This document shows positions 1 to 8,923 of a DNA stretch of 53,849 bases, piece after piece (position 1 is the stretch's first letter; each line of letters begins with the position of its first letter). The stretch spans positions 1-53,849 of the forward strand of contig NZ_MZGT01000039.1 in NCBI RefSeq assembly GCF_002029255.1, written 5' to 3'. A program made the translations under genes and the position numbers. This DNA is from Clostridium chromiireducens (GTDB lineage: Bacteria; Bacillota; Clostridia; Clostridiales; Clostridiaceae). Below the pieces are notes generated by a model. The model was given only the letters and a program-made list of their open reading frames with translations, was not told the origin of the DNA and ran no database searches.

Positions 1-156
1 ATTATAAACTTATATATTATTTCATAAATGTGGTATAATAAAATAGGTTTAATTAGTATTTGTTTGGTCTTAAGAAAAGCTAGTTTCTAGTATTGAAGTA
101 GTTGAATTTAATAATATAAATTAAATTCGCTTTAATAATATAAAGGATGTGTAACG

Positions 157-1260
157 ATGAAAATTAATTGGGTTGAATTTGAAAGCAAAAAAACTAAGCT
201 TAAGATAGAAAGAACTTATTTTAATGATTTATCATTAATGGTAGGTGTCTCAGGAGCTGGAAAGAGTCAAATACTTAAGGCTGTTAGCTTAATTTATACA
301 ATAGTAAGAGAAAAAAATATTAATAACAGATTACGTTTTATGGAGAATAGTGAATATAAGATATCTTTTGAAATTGATAACGTTAATTATGAATATGAGG
401 CACATTTTGGAGAATGCTTAAAGGAAGAAGAGTCTGTAGGAAATGTAACATATAATATGATATATGAATGTTTGTCAACTGAAGGCAAAATTCTTCTCAT
501 ACAGTCATCAGATAAACATAAGTTTATGGAATATACTATACCCAAAACAGAACGTAGTGGAAGTCTCTTAAAGTTATTTGCAGAGGAAGAGTTGTCAAAA
601 TTAATTATAAAAAATATTAATAAAATACATAATATTGGAGAATTAAATGATATTAGAAATAAATCATTTAATAGAATGAGATTAGCATGGTACGAACCAA
701 AGTACACCAAGTATGAGGATTTATGCAGTAGCCATTTTCCTATTGTTATGAGGTTTGCTTTAATTTACAGAATTTTTCCTGATAAATTTAATGAGATAAA
801 AGACGAGTATATTAATATATTTAATAAAGTAGAAGATATAAAATTTGAATTTAACGAAGATGATTTTTATTGTCTATTTATTAAGGAAAAAAATTGTGAA
901 TGGATTGAGCAAATTCAAATATCTCAAGGAATGATAAAGTCATTAGCACACCTAATATTGCTAAAAACATTACCTGAAGGTTCAGTTGTTCTAATTGATG
1001 AGTTTGAAAATGGATTAGGTATCAATTGTTTGGATATGATAACAGAGAAAATTGTTGATACAGAAAATGACATTCAATTTATAATAACTAGCCATCATCC
1101 GTATATAATAAACAATATACATCCAGATTATTGGAAAGTTGTTTCGCGTAAATGTTCAAATATAATAACTAGACCAGCAAAAGATTTAGGTATCGGTGAA
1201 ACGAAACATGATTCTTTCTTTCAACTTATAAATGTATTGGAGTTTGAGGAGGAGGAGTAA
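157..1260 (+). CDS. AAA/ABC-type ATPase of a two-gene defence-like pair
   Basis: Predicted 367-aa cytosolic ATPase of the AAA_15/AAA_21 (OLD/RecF-like) type. Seen: Walker A GVSGAGKS at residues 30-37, a signature-like ISQGM at 255-259, Walker B VVLIDEFENG at 277-286 and a switch histidine in TSHH at 311-314. The middle section (about 60-240) is variable and has no motif I recognise. A ribosome site (AAAGGATG) precedes the ATG. The stop lies 2 nt before the next start, and the next gene's GGAGGAG site is inside this gene's last codons, so the two are translationally coupled. ATPases of this class next to TOPRIM-like proteins commonly act in phage defence (OLD, Gabija, PARIS); assigning that role here is inference. 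Confidence 0.8.
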   Translation: MKINWVEFESKKTKLKIERTYFNDLSLMVGVSGAGKSQILKAVSLIYTIVREKNINNRLRFMENSEYKISFEIDNVNYEYEAHFGECLKEEESVGNVTYNMIYECLSTEGKILLIQSSDKHKFMEYTIPKTERSGSLLKLFAEEELSKLIIKNINKIHNIGELNDIRNKSFNRMRLAWYEPKYTKYEDLCSSHFPIVMRFALIYRIFPDKFNEIKDEYINIFNKVEDIKFEFNEDDFYCLFIKEKNCEWIEQIQISQGMIKSLAHLILLKTLPEGSVVLIDEFENGLGINCLDMITEKIVDTENDIQFIITSHHPYIINNIHPDYWKVVSRKCSNIITRPAKDLGIGETKHDSFFQLINVLEFEEEE

Positions 1261-1262
1261 AA

Positions 1263-1970
1263 GTGAATCTTTATATTTTGGTAGAAGATGGTAAATCTGG
1301 TCAGGAAATAATAAGAAGATGGATGAACGTTCTATTACCTAACTTAACAAGAAAAAGAACTATAGCGAATGTAGATACGAACTCTTATGTTATAAATAGT
1401 GGACACGGATATCCAAGGGTAATTGGGATAAATCCTGATTCTCAAGAAAAAAATGTTTTAGGAGATACTATTGATACCATTAATTCCTATAAAAATATTG
1501 ATTACCTAGTTTTATTTCTAGATGGCGATGATGATGGGGTAGAAAAACGAAAAGAAACGGTTGAAGCAAATATAAAAAGATATAGTAGTGAAAGATCTTT
1601 TAATTATAAAATTATTGTTCAAAATAAATGTATTGAGACATGGTTACTAGGGAATAATAGCATGTTTCCGGAGGCATACAGTAGCGAGTTTGAAAGTTAT
1701 GTTTTAAATTATGATATAAGCGAGTACGATCCAGAAGAGATGAATAAGCCAGTAGGGCATAGAGCATCAACTAATGCAAAGTACCATGTGAAATACTTAC
1801 AAAAAATGTTTAAAGAAGGTGGAATAAGTTACTCTAAGGAGAGACCTCCCACGATTGTATATGGAGTTAACTATATAAATGAATTGAAAAATAGAATAAA
1901 TGAAACTAATCATTTAAAAAGTATGAAGGAGTTTTTTGATTTTGCGGAGGAATTGAGTAATAAAGAATAG
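1263..1970 (+). CDS. TOPRIM-like (DUF4276/RloB-like) putative nuclease partner
   Basis: Predicted 235-aa protein starting at GTG, read from GGAGGAG inside the upstream ATPase gene. TOPRIM-like features: a beta strand ending in Glu8 (YILVEDG), an acidic cluster LDGDDDG at residues 86-92 after a hydrophobic strand, and a CIETWLLGN block near 123-131 like the E-x-W-L-L motif of DUF4276/RloB proteins. TOPRIM proteins use this Glu and Asp set to bind metal and cut nucleic acid. The partner is the ATPase at 157, and together they resemble a split OLD-type effector. Family assignment is from motifs only; nuclease activity and target are not shown. Confidence 0.65.
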   Translation: MNLYILVEDGKSGQEIIRRWMNVLLPNLTRKRTIANVDTNSYVINSGHGYPRVIGINPDSQEKNVLGDTIDTINSYKNIDYLVLFLDGDDDGVEKRKETVEANIKRYSSERSFNYKIIVQNKCIETWLLGNNSMFPEAYSSEFESYVLNYDISEYDPEEMNKPVGHRASTNAKYHVKYLQKMFKEGGISYSKERPPTIVYGVNYINELKNRINETNHLKSMKEFFDFAEELSNKE

Positions 1971-2100
1971 ATAGTACAATTATGTCATATAATTAAGGAA
2001 ACGTAAGTCGTATAAGTTGGACAAGCATACATATGTTATTAATATTAGAGAATTTAAGTTAAGAAGAAAGAGAAATTATATATATTTAGGTATATTAATA

Positions 2101-2152
2101 AAAAGGGTGCTGTTGAAAAACAACTTTGTTAGTTTTTCAACAGCACCTTTTT
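2101..2152 (+). terminator. Long stem-loop terminator
   Basis: Arms 2101-2121 and 2132-2152 pair along about 20 bp (GGTGCTGTTGAAAAA and its complement) with one bulged base, and end in a T-run. It sits 130 bp after the TOPRIM-like gene. The A-run before the stem would let it work on the other strand too. Confidence 0.75.
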
Positions 2153-2268
2153 GCGTAGAAAAGTAATCGAATAAATAGTGATTATTAACCCTATATATTT
2201 ATGTATAGAATCTCATTAGTAACATATTTTTTAAGATTTTCTAATATAAATTTGGTAGAGGCGATGAG

Positions 2269-2978
2269 ATGTCTATCGATTTTAGAAAAAAATACATAAG
2301 TTAGCAAGGACGAATTCAGAGGTGCCTAAATTAGAGGAAGAATTAAGAAATATGATCAAATTAGAAGAACTCTTAGAGTTAGCGGAAATTATAATTGCAG
2401 AAGGAGGAACAAATTACGTACCTATAAAATTATATATTAATTCACTAGGACAAATAGTGAGAGATAGACTTATTATGAAAATGTATTTAGGAGAAGAAGT
2501 TGATTTTATAGAAAGTATATTTAATGATTTAGGATTTAGATTAAGAAAATATTTTGATAAAGATCTTTTAAATGAAGAAGAGAAAATGATAGATATATCT
2601 TTAGATAATGATATGGCTATCCCTATTGCAGGGGATAGAAAAAGATTTGCAAAGAGATTAGCTAAGGATACGAGAGGAAATAGCAGTTCATTTTTTTATA
2701 ACCACAATAATTACAAGGCACACTTATTTCTACCTATTAATATAGCCATAATTTATTATGGAAATCACTCGTTATTAGCAGGGATTTAAAAAAAAGAAGG
2801 TAAAATAAAGTCTGACTATGTTTTTGATATGGGTAATAAATATGATGAAATTAAATTTGATGGAACGTACTATCGAGAGATTAAGACGAATGAAATTTTA
2901 TATAGAGTGAAAAATTTTGAATTGGGAGTTATTTTTGAGATAGGAAGAATGTTAAAACAATATAATATACATTTATGA
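2269..2978 (+). pseudogene. Degraded gene, DUF6710-like by memory
   Basis: About 236 codons can be read only across two lesions. The ATG at 2269 opens a frame that stops after 11 codons. The second frame, open from 2286 (a GTG at 2322 is the first start-like codon, with no ribosome site), runs through 155 codons to a TAA at 2787-2789. Reading through that TAA gives 62 more clearly coding residues ending at 2978 (with blocks ELGVIFEIGRM and FDGTYYREI). The first lesion falls in an A-rich tract at 2285-2292. The blocks GNHSLLAGI and ELGVIFEIGR remind me of DUF6710 proteins; this is recollection and unverified. It adjoins the ATPase/TOPRIM pair. Confidence 0.6.
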
Positions 2979-3009
2979 TTGGTAAAGTTTGTGATAATCA
3001 ATTAACGTA

Positions 3010-3034
3010 CACATGAAAAAGTTAAGCTCATGTG
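3010..3034 (+). terminator. Weak stem-loop
   Basis: CACATGA at 3010-3016 pairs with TCATGTG at 3028-3034, followed by CTATTTATT. It is placed to end transcription from the broken gene. The stem is short and the T-tract interrupted. Confidence 0.4.
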
Positions 3035-3046
3035 CTATTTATTAAT

Positions 3047-3074
3047 AACAAATAACATAAATTATCATAATATA
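3047..3074 (+). promoter_or_regulatory. Possible sigma-K-like promoter
   Basis: CATAATATA at 3066-3074 fits the sporulation -10 form CATAnnnTA. AACA at 3047-3050 fits the -35 form mACm with a 15-nt gap, one short of the usual spacing. It lies 38 bp before the cysteine-tailed gene at 3112. Confidence 0.35.
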
Positions 3075-3111
3075 CTATTAGAAATGTATCAAAATACAAA
3101 GGAGTAAAAAA

Positions 3112-3411
3112 ATGCAAAATAGAACTCGTATCAGAAGATACAGACCAGGCAATCCAAATCAAATTGCAAATACAGCCGGAGCTGCTAGAGGACCTTATTG
3201 TAGGGGAAATGGACCTTTTTCAGATACATTAGCAGACACTTATGATCAAGGATATAGAGATGGGTATAGTGAAGGATTTAACGACGGAAGAGTTAGAGGT
3301 TGCAATGAATGTTATACTCAAGGTGTAAAAGCTGGGTATGTTTTAGCAAAGCAAGAAATCTTAAAAGGTATATGCATGAGAAAATGTCGTAGGTCCAGAT
3401 GTTGTTGCTAA
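3112..3411 (+). CDS. Small basic protein with Gly/Tyr repeats and CCC tail
   Basis: 99-aa protein that I do not recognise. The start is the ATG after AAAGGAG. Seen: an Arg-rich N-terminus, a central repeat of G-Y/F every 4 residues (YDQGYRDGYSEGFNDG), then Cys-x2-Cys and a C-terminus KCRRSRCCC. No signal peptide or membrane segment. The CCC end resembles the protein at 41637, and the upstream element looks like a sigma-K promoter, so a spore coat or exosporium role is plausible but is inference. Confidence 0.65.
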   Translation: MQNRTRIRRYRPGNPNQIANTAGAARGPYCRGNGPFSDTLADTYDQGYRDGYSEGFNDGRVRGCNECYTQGVKAGYVLAKQEILKGICMRKCRRSRCCC

Positions 3412-3560
3412 TTTATGGCTGAAGAAGTATATTAGTTCTTAGGTTAGGACTGTCAAATAAGATAATTTCTCTATAAGTTTTAAAAAATTTTTGATAGACT
3501 TGATTCGATGATTGATTAGTAGATGTTGTAAAGTAAAAATGAATAAGAATATCAATAATG

Positions 3561-3612
3561 AAACTATAAGCAAGGTTGAACATGTGTGTGAAAACTTGCT
3601 TATAGTTTTTTA
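3561..3612 (+). terminator. Rho-independent terminator
   Basis: Perfect 14-bp stem 3561-3574 with 3595-3608, a 20-nt loop, then a T-run. It ends the transcript of the 3112 gene. The rest of the gap to 3781 holds a TTGACA at 3734 without a convincing -10. Confidence 0.75.
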
Positions 3613-3781
3613 TTAACTTAAAAAAAGTATTGATTACTGTGGGAGAGTTTATAAATTGTTTATATTTCTTTTATAAAAAGATTACACCTACTATTTATAA
3701 TGCAATTAAGCTATTAGTTAATAAACTTTTTTTGACATTCGACATGGTTAATAGCTGAAAAAATAAAGGGAGATGTAAACT

Positions 3782-4642
3782 ATGAAAAGTAAGAAAATAA
3801 AGACCATAGTTATAACTGCATTAACAGGATGTATGTTATTAGCAGTTACTGTATCAGCATCTGCAAGTGGAGCATCAGGGTATGAAACTTATAAAAGTGC
3901 AGTAAGAGAATTAGTTACGACTAGAAATGCTACATTTTCAACTTCTTTTGAGGTAAAGGATAACGGAAATACTGATATTTCAGGAAATAGTGTAGAAAAA
4001 CTTGAAGGTACCAACAGTTCTTCAAATATTATTGTAAAAATTGGTGATGTCACTAAGGATACTGAAACAAGTAGAGTAGATGGCAAGACTGTTATTAAAG
4101 AAGGGGATAATTATTATTCTATGGGGAACAGTGCCAAGGGTAATATTGGAAGAGGAAACAGAAAAATTGATGCTTCATCTAGTAGGGCAAAACTAGGAGA
4201 AATGGTTCTAGATACATTAGTTGGAGATGTTAAAAATCAATTTGTTGTAGATGGAGATGAAATTAGTGTAAAACTAGAGGGTGCACAAATTCCTGAACTT
4301 GCTAAACTAGCAATCTCAGCTGCTGTCGAGGAGCAGAATGATAAAAAAAGTAATAACAAGGGTGAATTTGCAAACGATGAACTAAGAAAAGCAATAAGTG
4401 ATATACCAACTTTAAAAAATGTAGATATAAAATCATTAAGTTTGACTGCAAAAGTAGATGGAAATACACTATCTGAAAATGATGTGAAAATCGTAATTAC
4501 TGGAGAAGATGAAAAAGGAGTTTCACATGAATTTGAACTATCTGTTAATACTGCAGTTAGCAATGTAAATTCTACAAAAGCTGATTCAATTGATACAACA
4601 GGTAAACAAGTTCAAACAATGGAAAATAAACGATTGAAATAA
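3782..4642 (+). CDS. Secreted protein of unknown function
   Basis: 286-aa protein. The N-terminus is a clear Sec signal peptide (MKSKK, hydrophobic core to about residue 24, then SASASGAS), probably cleaved near residues 28-31. The mature part is rich in Ser, Asp, Lys and Asn with alternating strand-like segments (NATFSTSFEVKDNG, ISVKLEG, LSLTAKVDG), as in extracellular beta-sheet folds. There is no lipobox cysteine, LPXTG motif or catalytic motif. It precedes the ABC/two-component operon by 200 bp and could report to it, but nothing in the sequence proves that. Confidence 0.7.
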   Translation: MKSKKIKTIVITALTGCMLLAVTVSASASGASGYETYKSAVRELVTTRNATFSTSFEVKDNGNTDISGNSVEKLEGTNSSSNIIVKIGDVTKDTETSRVDGKTVIKEGDNYYSMGNSAKGNIGRGNRKIDASSSRAKLGEMVLDTLVGDVKNQFVVDGDEISVKLEGAQIPELAKLAISAAVEEQNDKKSNNKGEFANDELRKAISDIPTLKNVDIKSLSLTAKVDGNTLSENDVKIVITGEDEKGVSHEFELSVNTAVSNVNSTKADSIDTTGKQVQTMENKRLK

Positions 4643-4846
4643 AAATAAATATAGAATATAAATGATATATTTTAATCATATATCTTAAATTTACTATTTG
4701 GTACTTTTGTTGTATGACAAATATTTTAAAGTTATAATTCTGTCTTAAAATTAATGTTGTAAGAGAAAATACTTTATATTCTTAAAGTTTTTTGGGAATA
4801 TAGCTTGATTTTGAGACAGTAAATCCTAAAATGAGGAGGAATTATT

Positions 4847-5563
4847 ATGGAGCCGATACTTGAAGTTAATAATTTAACGAAGAACTATAAAAATGGCCGC
4901 GGAATTAGTGATATATCCTTTAAAATTGAAAAGGGAGATATTTTTGGGTTACTGGGTCCAAATGGATCAGGAAAAACAACTACTATGAAAATTATCACTG
5001 GCTTGTCATATGCAGATAAAGGCAGTGTTCAAATATTAGGAAAAGATATTATGGAGGAAAGTTCAAAAGAGGTAGGGTGTCTTATTGAAGCCCCAGCTAT
5101 ATATGAGTATCTTACGGCTAAGGAAAATTTTAAATTGGCAGCAAATTATTATTCAGGAATAAAAGATCCGAGAATAGATGATATTCTTACACAGACTGGA
5201 CTAATTAAATATGCAAATGAGAAAGTGAAAAATTTTTCTCTTGGGATGAAGCAGAGATTAGGTGTTGCACTAGCACTGTTAGCTAGACCTAAGCTAGTAA
5301 TCTTAGATGAACCTACTAATGGATTAGATATTGAAGGAACTGTAGAAATTAGGGAAATAATAATTAAGCAATCAAAGTTAGGAATAACATTCTTAGTTTC
5401 TAGTCATATTGCTCACGAGATAGAGTTAATGTGTAATAAAGTTGGTATAACTAAAGAAGGAAAGTTATTAAATATATCATTAATGAAGGACGCACTTAGT
5501 GAATGCGAAACTTTAGAAAAATATTTTCTTAGTCAAGTTGTAGAAAAGGAGGAGGATGTATGA
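4847..5563 (+). CDS. ABC transporter ATP-binding protein (BcrA type)
   Basis: 238-aa ATPase that powers the adjacent membrane protein. Walker A GPNGSGKT at residues 37-44, signature FSLGMKQ near 133-139, Walker B VILDEPTNGLD near 151-161, H-loop SSHI. The single-domain, short C-terminal form is typical of bacitracin/lantibiotic-resistance exporters (BcrA, CprA-like). GAGGAGGA precedes the ATG. Its end overlaps the permease by 4 nt (ATGA), giving coupled translation. With the kinase/regulator pair downstream it forms a probable antimicrobial-peptide or envelope-stress module; the substrate is unknown. Confidence 0.9.
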   Translation: MEPILEVNNLTKNYKNGRGISDISFKIEKGDIFGLLGPNGSGKTTTMKIITGLSYADKGSVQILGKDIMEESSKEVGCLIEAPAIYEYLTAKENFKLAANYYSGIKDPRIDDILTQTGLIKYANEKVKNFSLGMKQRLGVALALLARPKLVILDEPTNGLDIEGTVEIREIIIKQSKLGITFLVSSHIAHEIELMCNKVGITKEGKLLNISLMKDALSECETLEKYFLSQVVEKEEDV

Positions 5564-6297
5564 GTTCAGTGAAAGCAGGTATAATTAGCGAAAGCACTAA
5601 GTTATTTAAGAGAACTAAGTATAAAGTATTACTAATCTGTATTGAATTATTAGTTATATTTATAGGAATTATAAGTAATTTTACAGAAGGACATATTAAT
5701 GTTTCATTATCTAGTTTTGAATTAAACATATTATCAATATTCACTAATATATTAATCCCATTAATTGTTTTTATGGCAGTTGCAGATTTATTTGCAGCAG
5801 AACAAGAAAATGGAACTATTAAAGCTGTAATAACAAGGCCTATAAGTAGATATGAAATTCTTGTGTCTAAGATGATATCGATTCTGATTTACGTAATATG
5901 CGTATTAATGATAACATTTATTATAAGTTCAGTCATTGGAGTATTATTCGGAAGAACGCAGGTGATAAATATTCCAGGGATTTTTGCAGCGTATATAATT
6001 TCCATACTACCATCAATTCCAATAATCTTTCTTTCAATATTAATATCTCAATTGTCAAAAAGCAGTACTTCTTCAGTAATGCTTTCAGTATTAATTTATA
6101 TCATAATAATGGCTTTGGGGTTAATATTTCCATCAATATCTTCCGTTGCATTTACTTCATACACAAATTTATATAAGTTTTTTATTGGATCTCAAATGTC
6201 AGTGAAGTCGATACTGACAGTTATTGGATTATTATCAGGATACTCCTTAATTTTCTTTTCAGGTGCATATGCATTGTTTGAAAAAAGGGAATACTAG
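5560..6297 (+). CDS. ABC-2 type permease
   Basis: 245-aa integral membrane protein with about six hydrophobic segments (first at about 23-43, last near 220-238). It contains the segment LFAAEQENGTIKAVITRPISR, typical of ABC-2 exporters of the BcrB/CprB class, where a cytosolic loop contacts the ATPase. It overlaps the ATPase stop. It is the membrane half of the exporter; two copies with two ATPases would be expected. Confidence 0.88.
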   Translation: MSSVKAGIISESTKLFKRTKYKVLLICIELLVIFIGIISNFTEGHINVSLSSFELNILSIFTNILIPLIVFMAVADLFAAEQENGTIKAVITRPISRYEILVSKMISILIYVICVLMITFIISSVIGVLFGRTQVINIPGIFAAYIISILPSIPIIFLSILISQLSKSSTSSVMLSVLIYIIIMALGLIFPSISSVAFTSYTNLYKFFIGSQMSVKSILTVIGLLSGYSLIFFSGAYALFEKREY

Positions 6298-6388
6298 ATA
6301 GTTATAGGTTACTTCTTGATTTTGAAAGAATTAAGGAAAAACAAACAGAAAGTGAAGTGTCATAAGATAAATTAGGGGGTATCTTGTT

Positions 6389-7858
6389 ATGATGATAAAA
6401 AAACGTCTTATTATCTCCAATATTTTAATGTTGATAGTTCCAGCGATATTAATTGTAGTAATTGCCGGAGGTGTCCTAGAAGGATTTACAGAGATATATG
6501 GAAAGAAGATAAGGGGATTAAATGATGAAAACGGAACTTATTTTGTACAAAGGGCTATAAATTCATATAGCAAAAGTTTAAAAAATATTGATATGAGAGA
6601 GGAAAGTTTTGAAAAGTTTGGAGAAACCTTAAATGATGCGGGGTATAATTTATTAGTTACAAGCAATGAAAATACTATCTTCTCAAATTTGACTGATGAA
6701 GATAGAGATTCTATTTCTAAATTACAAAGTGATATACTTTCTTCATCAGATTCAATGGTACTTGAAGTAAATTCGGTAAGTTTAATTAAAAATACTATTA
6801 CCAAAAATAATAAAAGCATTACTTTACTTGCTGTTAAGTCAAGTAATATTATCAATAAAGATCATATGAGAACTGAAGTAAGATCTTTCTTTGTTAGTTA
6901 TATGGGAATTGTATTTATTATAGCATTACTTATCATTATATTTACAAATGGTATTTTATCATCTCGCGTAGCTAAAAGTGTGATTAAACCTTTAGAATTA
7001 TTAAGTTATGGCGCGGGGCAAATAGAAGAGGGTAATCTCGATTTTAAAATGAATTACGAAGGAAATGATGAATTTGCAAAAGTTTGTTCAGATTTTGATA
7101 AAATGCGGATTAGATTACAGGAATCTGTTCATATGCAGCTAAAATATGAAGAAAATAGAAAAGAGTTAGTGGCAGGAATATCCCATGATTTGCGTACACC
7201 GTTAACAACAATTAAGGGGTATATAAAAGGGTTAAAAGATGGAGTGGCGAATACACCTGAAAAACGTGAAAGATATCATGAAATTATATATAATAAAGCT
7301 TGTGATATGGATATGTTGGTAGATAAATTATTTCTATTTTCTAAGCTAGATACAGGAAAATTTCCATTTCATTTTGAAATAGTAAACTGTATCGACTTCT
7401 TTCAAAGTTTCTTTGTTAATGCTGTAGACGAATTTAAAGGGAAAGGACTTAATTTATCTTATGAAAATAGTTGTGACAATAATATTTTAATCAGTATTGA
7501 TATTGAAGAAATGAATAGAGTGCTAGTTAATATACTTGAAAATAGCGTGCGGTATAAAACGAAGGAATGTGGGAATGTGAATATTATAATAGACCAGAAA
7601 GAAGAGAATATTATCTTGAAAATTAAGGATGATGGGCCAGGGGTTTTAGAAGAAAATCTTAATCGTTTATTTGTCAGCTTCTACAGGGAGGACTCTGCTA
7701 GAACTAATCCAGGTGAAGGCAGCGGTCTTGGACTGTCTATATCAGAGTATATAGTAAGAGCACATGGCGGTACAATATCAGCTGAAAATATGAATGGATT
7801 AGCAATTGTTATAACACTACCAATAAGTAACTATGAAGGATCTATTTACGAAAGTTAG
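6389..7858 (+). CDS. Sensor histidine kinase
   Basis: 489-aa membrane kinase. TM1 at about 9-30, an extracellular sensor region of about 135 residues, TM2 at about 167-189, HAMP to about 245. The HisKA motif GISHDLRTPL has phospho-acceptor His266; the HATPase domain has N box NILENSVRY, DDGPGV and GEGSGLGLS. The ATG follows TTAGGGGG. The response regulator follows after 40 bp. The large outer loop suggests direct ligand sensing, unlike the short-loop BceS kinases. Likely regulates the ABC exporter upstream. Confidence 0.92.
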   Translation: MMIKKRLIISNILMLIVPAILIVVIAGGVLEGFTEIYGKKIRGLNDENGTYFVQRAINSYSKSLKNIDMREESFEKFGETLNDAGYNLLVTSNENTIFSNLTDEDRDSISKLQSDILSSSDSMVLEVNSVSLIKNTITKNNKSITLLAVKSSNIINKDHMRTEVRSFFVSYMGIVFIIALLIIIFTNGILSSRVAKSVIKPLELLSYGAGQIEEGNLDFKMNYEGNDEFAKVCSDFDKMRIRLQESVHMQLKYEENRKELVAGISHDLRTPLTTIKGYIKGLKDGVANTPEKRERYHEIIYNKACDMDMLVDKLFLFSKLDTGKFPFHFEIVNCIDFFQSFFVNAVDEFKGKGLNLSYENSCDNNILISIDIEEMNRVLVNILENSVRYKTKECGNVNIIIDQKEENIILKIKDDGPGVLEENLNRLFVSFYREDSARTNPGEGSGLGLSISEYIVRAHGGTISAENMNGLAIVITLPISNYEGSIYES

Positions 7859-7898
7859 TAAATAATTTGGAGTAAATACCGTGATGGGGGAAGAGAAA

Positions 7899-8600
7899 AT
7901 GAGAAAAATTTTAATTATTGAAGATGATAGGCTTATTGCAGAATTAGAGAGAGACTATTTGGAGATAAATGGATTTGAAACTGAAATTGCAGAAAATGGA
8001 GATAAGGGGTTAGAACTTGCGTTAAATAAGGAATTTGATTTAATTCTTTTAGATTTAATGCTGCCTATTAAGGATGGATTTCAACTTTGCAGAGAAATAA
8101 GAAATAGCAAAGAAATACCTATTTTAATGGTCACAGCAAAAAAGGAATCAATAGATAAAATAAGAGGGCTTGGACTTGGAGCAGATGATTATATAGTTAA
8201 GCCGTTTGATCCAAGTGAGCTAGTAGCTAGAGTAAATGCTCACCTTTCACGTTATGATAGATTAACATCAATAGATAAAAAGAATGAATCGTCAGAGCTT
8301 GGAACCATAACATTTGGAAGATTGAAGATTTTAACAAAAGCTTGGAGGGTATATGTTGATGAAAAAGAAGTAAAATTTACGAATAAGGAATTTGAATTAT
8401 TATTATTTTTAGCAACTAATCCCAATATAGTATTTTCAAAAACAGCTCTATTGGACAGAATATGGGGATTTGATTCTTATGCAGATGTTGCGACAGTAAC
8501 TGTTCATATCAATAGAATAAGAGAGAAGATTGAGGGAGAAAATAATAATATAAAGTTAATTGAAACTGTATGGGGAGCTGGTTATAGATTTAAAATATAA
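7899..8600 (+). CDS. OmpR/PhoB-family response regulator
   Basis: 233-aa regulator when started at the ATG at 7899, which follows GGGGGAAGAG; an upstream GTG at 7881 would add six residues lacking their own ribosome site. Receiver: acidic pocket E8, D9, D10, phospho-acceptor Asp52 (LILLDLMLP), Thr in VTAKK and Lys in VKPFDP. C-terminal winged-helix DNA-binding domain ends in TVWGAGYRFKI. Partner of the kinase ending at 7858. Probable targets are its own operon and the ABC genes. Confidence 0.93.
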   Translation: MRKILIIEDDRLIAELERDYLEINGFETEIAENGDKGLELALNKEFDLILLDLMLPIKDGFQLCREIRNSKEIPILMVTAKKESIDKIRGLGLGADDYIVKPFDPSELVARVNAHLSRYDRLTSIDKKNESSELGTITFGRLKILTKAWRVYVDEKEVKFTNKEFELLLFLATNPNIVFSKTALLDRIWGFDSYADVATVTVHINRIREKIEGENNNIKLIETVWGAGYRFKI

Positions 8601-8663
8601 TTTTTTTATAATTTGAAAATTTGTTAAAACTAAGTATAATTAATGTTTGGAAATTATATACCT

Positions 8664-8694
8664 AATAGGGCTTGATTAACGAGCTCTATTTTTT
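8664..8694 (+). terminator. Rho-independent terminator
   Basis: AATAGGGCT (8664-8672) pairs with AGCTCTATT (8682-8690), one G-U pair, followed by a T-run. It ends the ABC/two-component operon. The rest of the gap to 8923 shows no gene. Confidence 0.75.
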
Positions 8695-8923
8695 GCTTTA
8701 ATAATTTTAAAATAAAATTTAGTTATACGTTGAATCAATAATTGCGTAGAATAAACTTTTTACTAAAGTAAATACTAAAATAGAAAGTGAGATTAAAAAA
8801 CAAAACTATATGTGTTTATATAGTGAAAACTGCAAATGAATGGAACAAATAAGTTTTATATGACTGAAACTAATTGTAAGTATATAATTTGTATATTACA
8901 GTTACATGGAGGAAAATGAAAAT

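Noticed and set aside
387..710. Antisense open frame inside the ATPase gene, and similar antisense frames elsewhere
   Set aside because: They lie opposite genes with clear protein motifs, lack ribosome sites and have no recognisable domains.
157..1970. Calling the ATPase/TOPRIM pair PARIS or Gabija
   Set aside because: The TOPRIM partner is short, starts directly with the Glu motif and looks more like DUF4276 than the AriB or GajA types; motifs alone cannot name the system.
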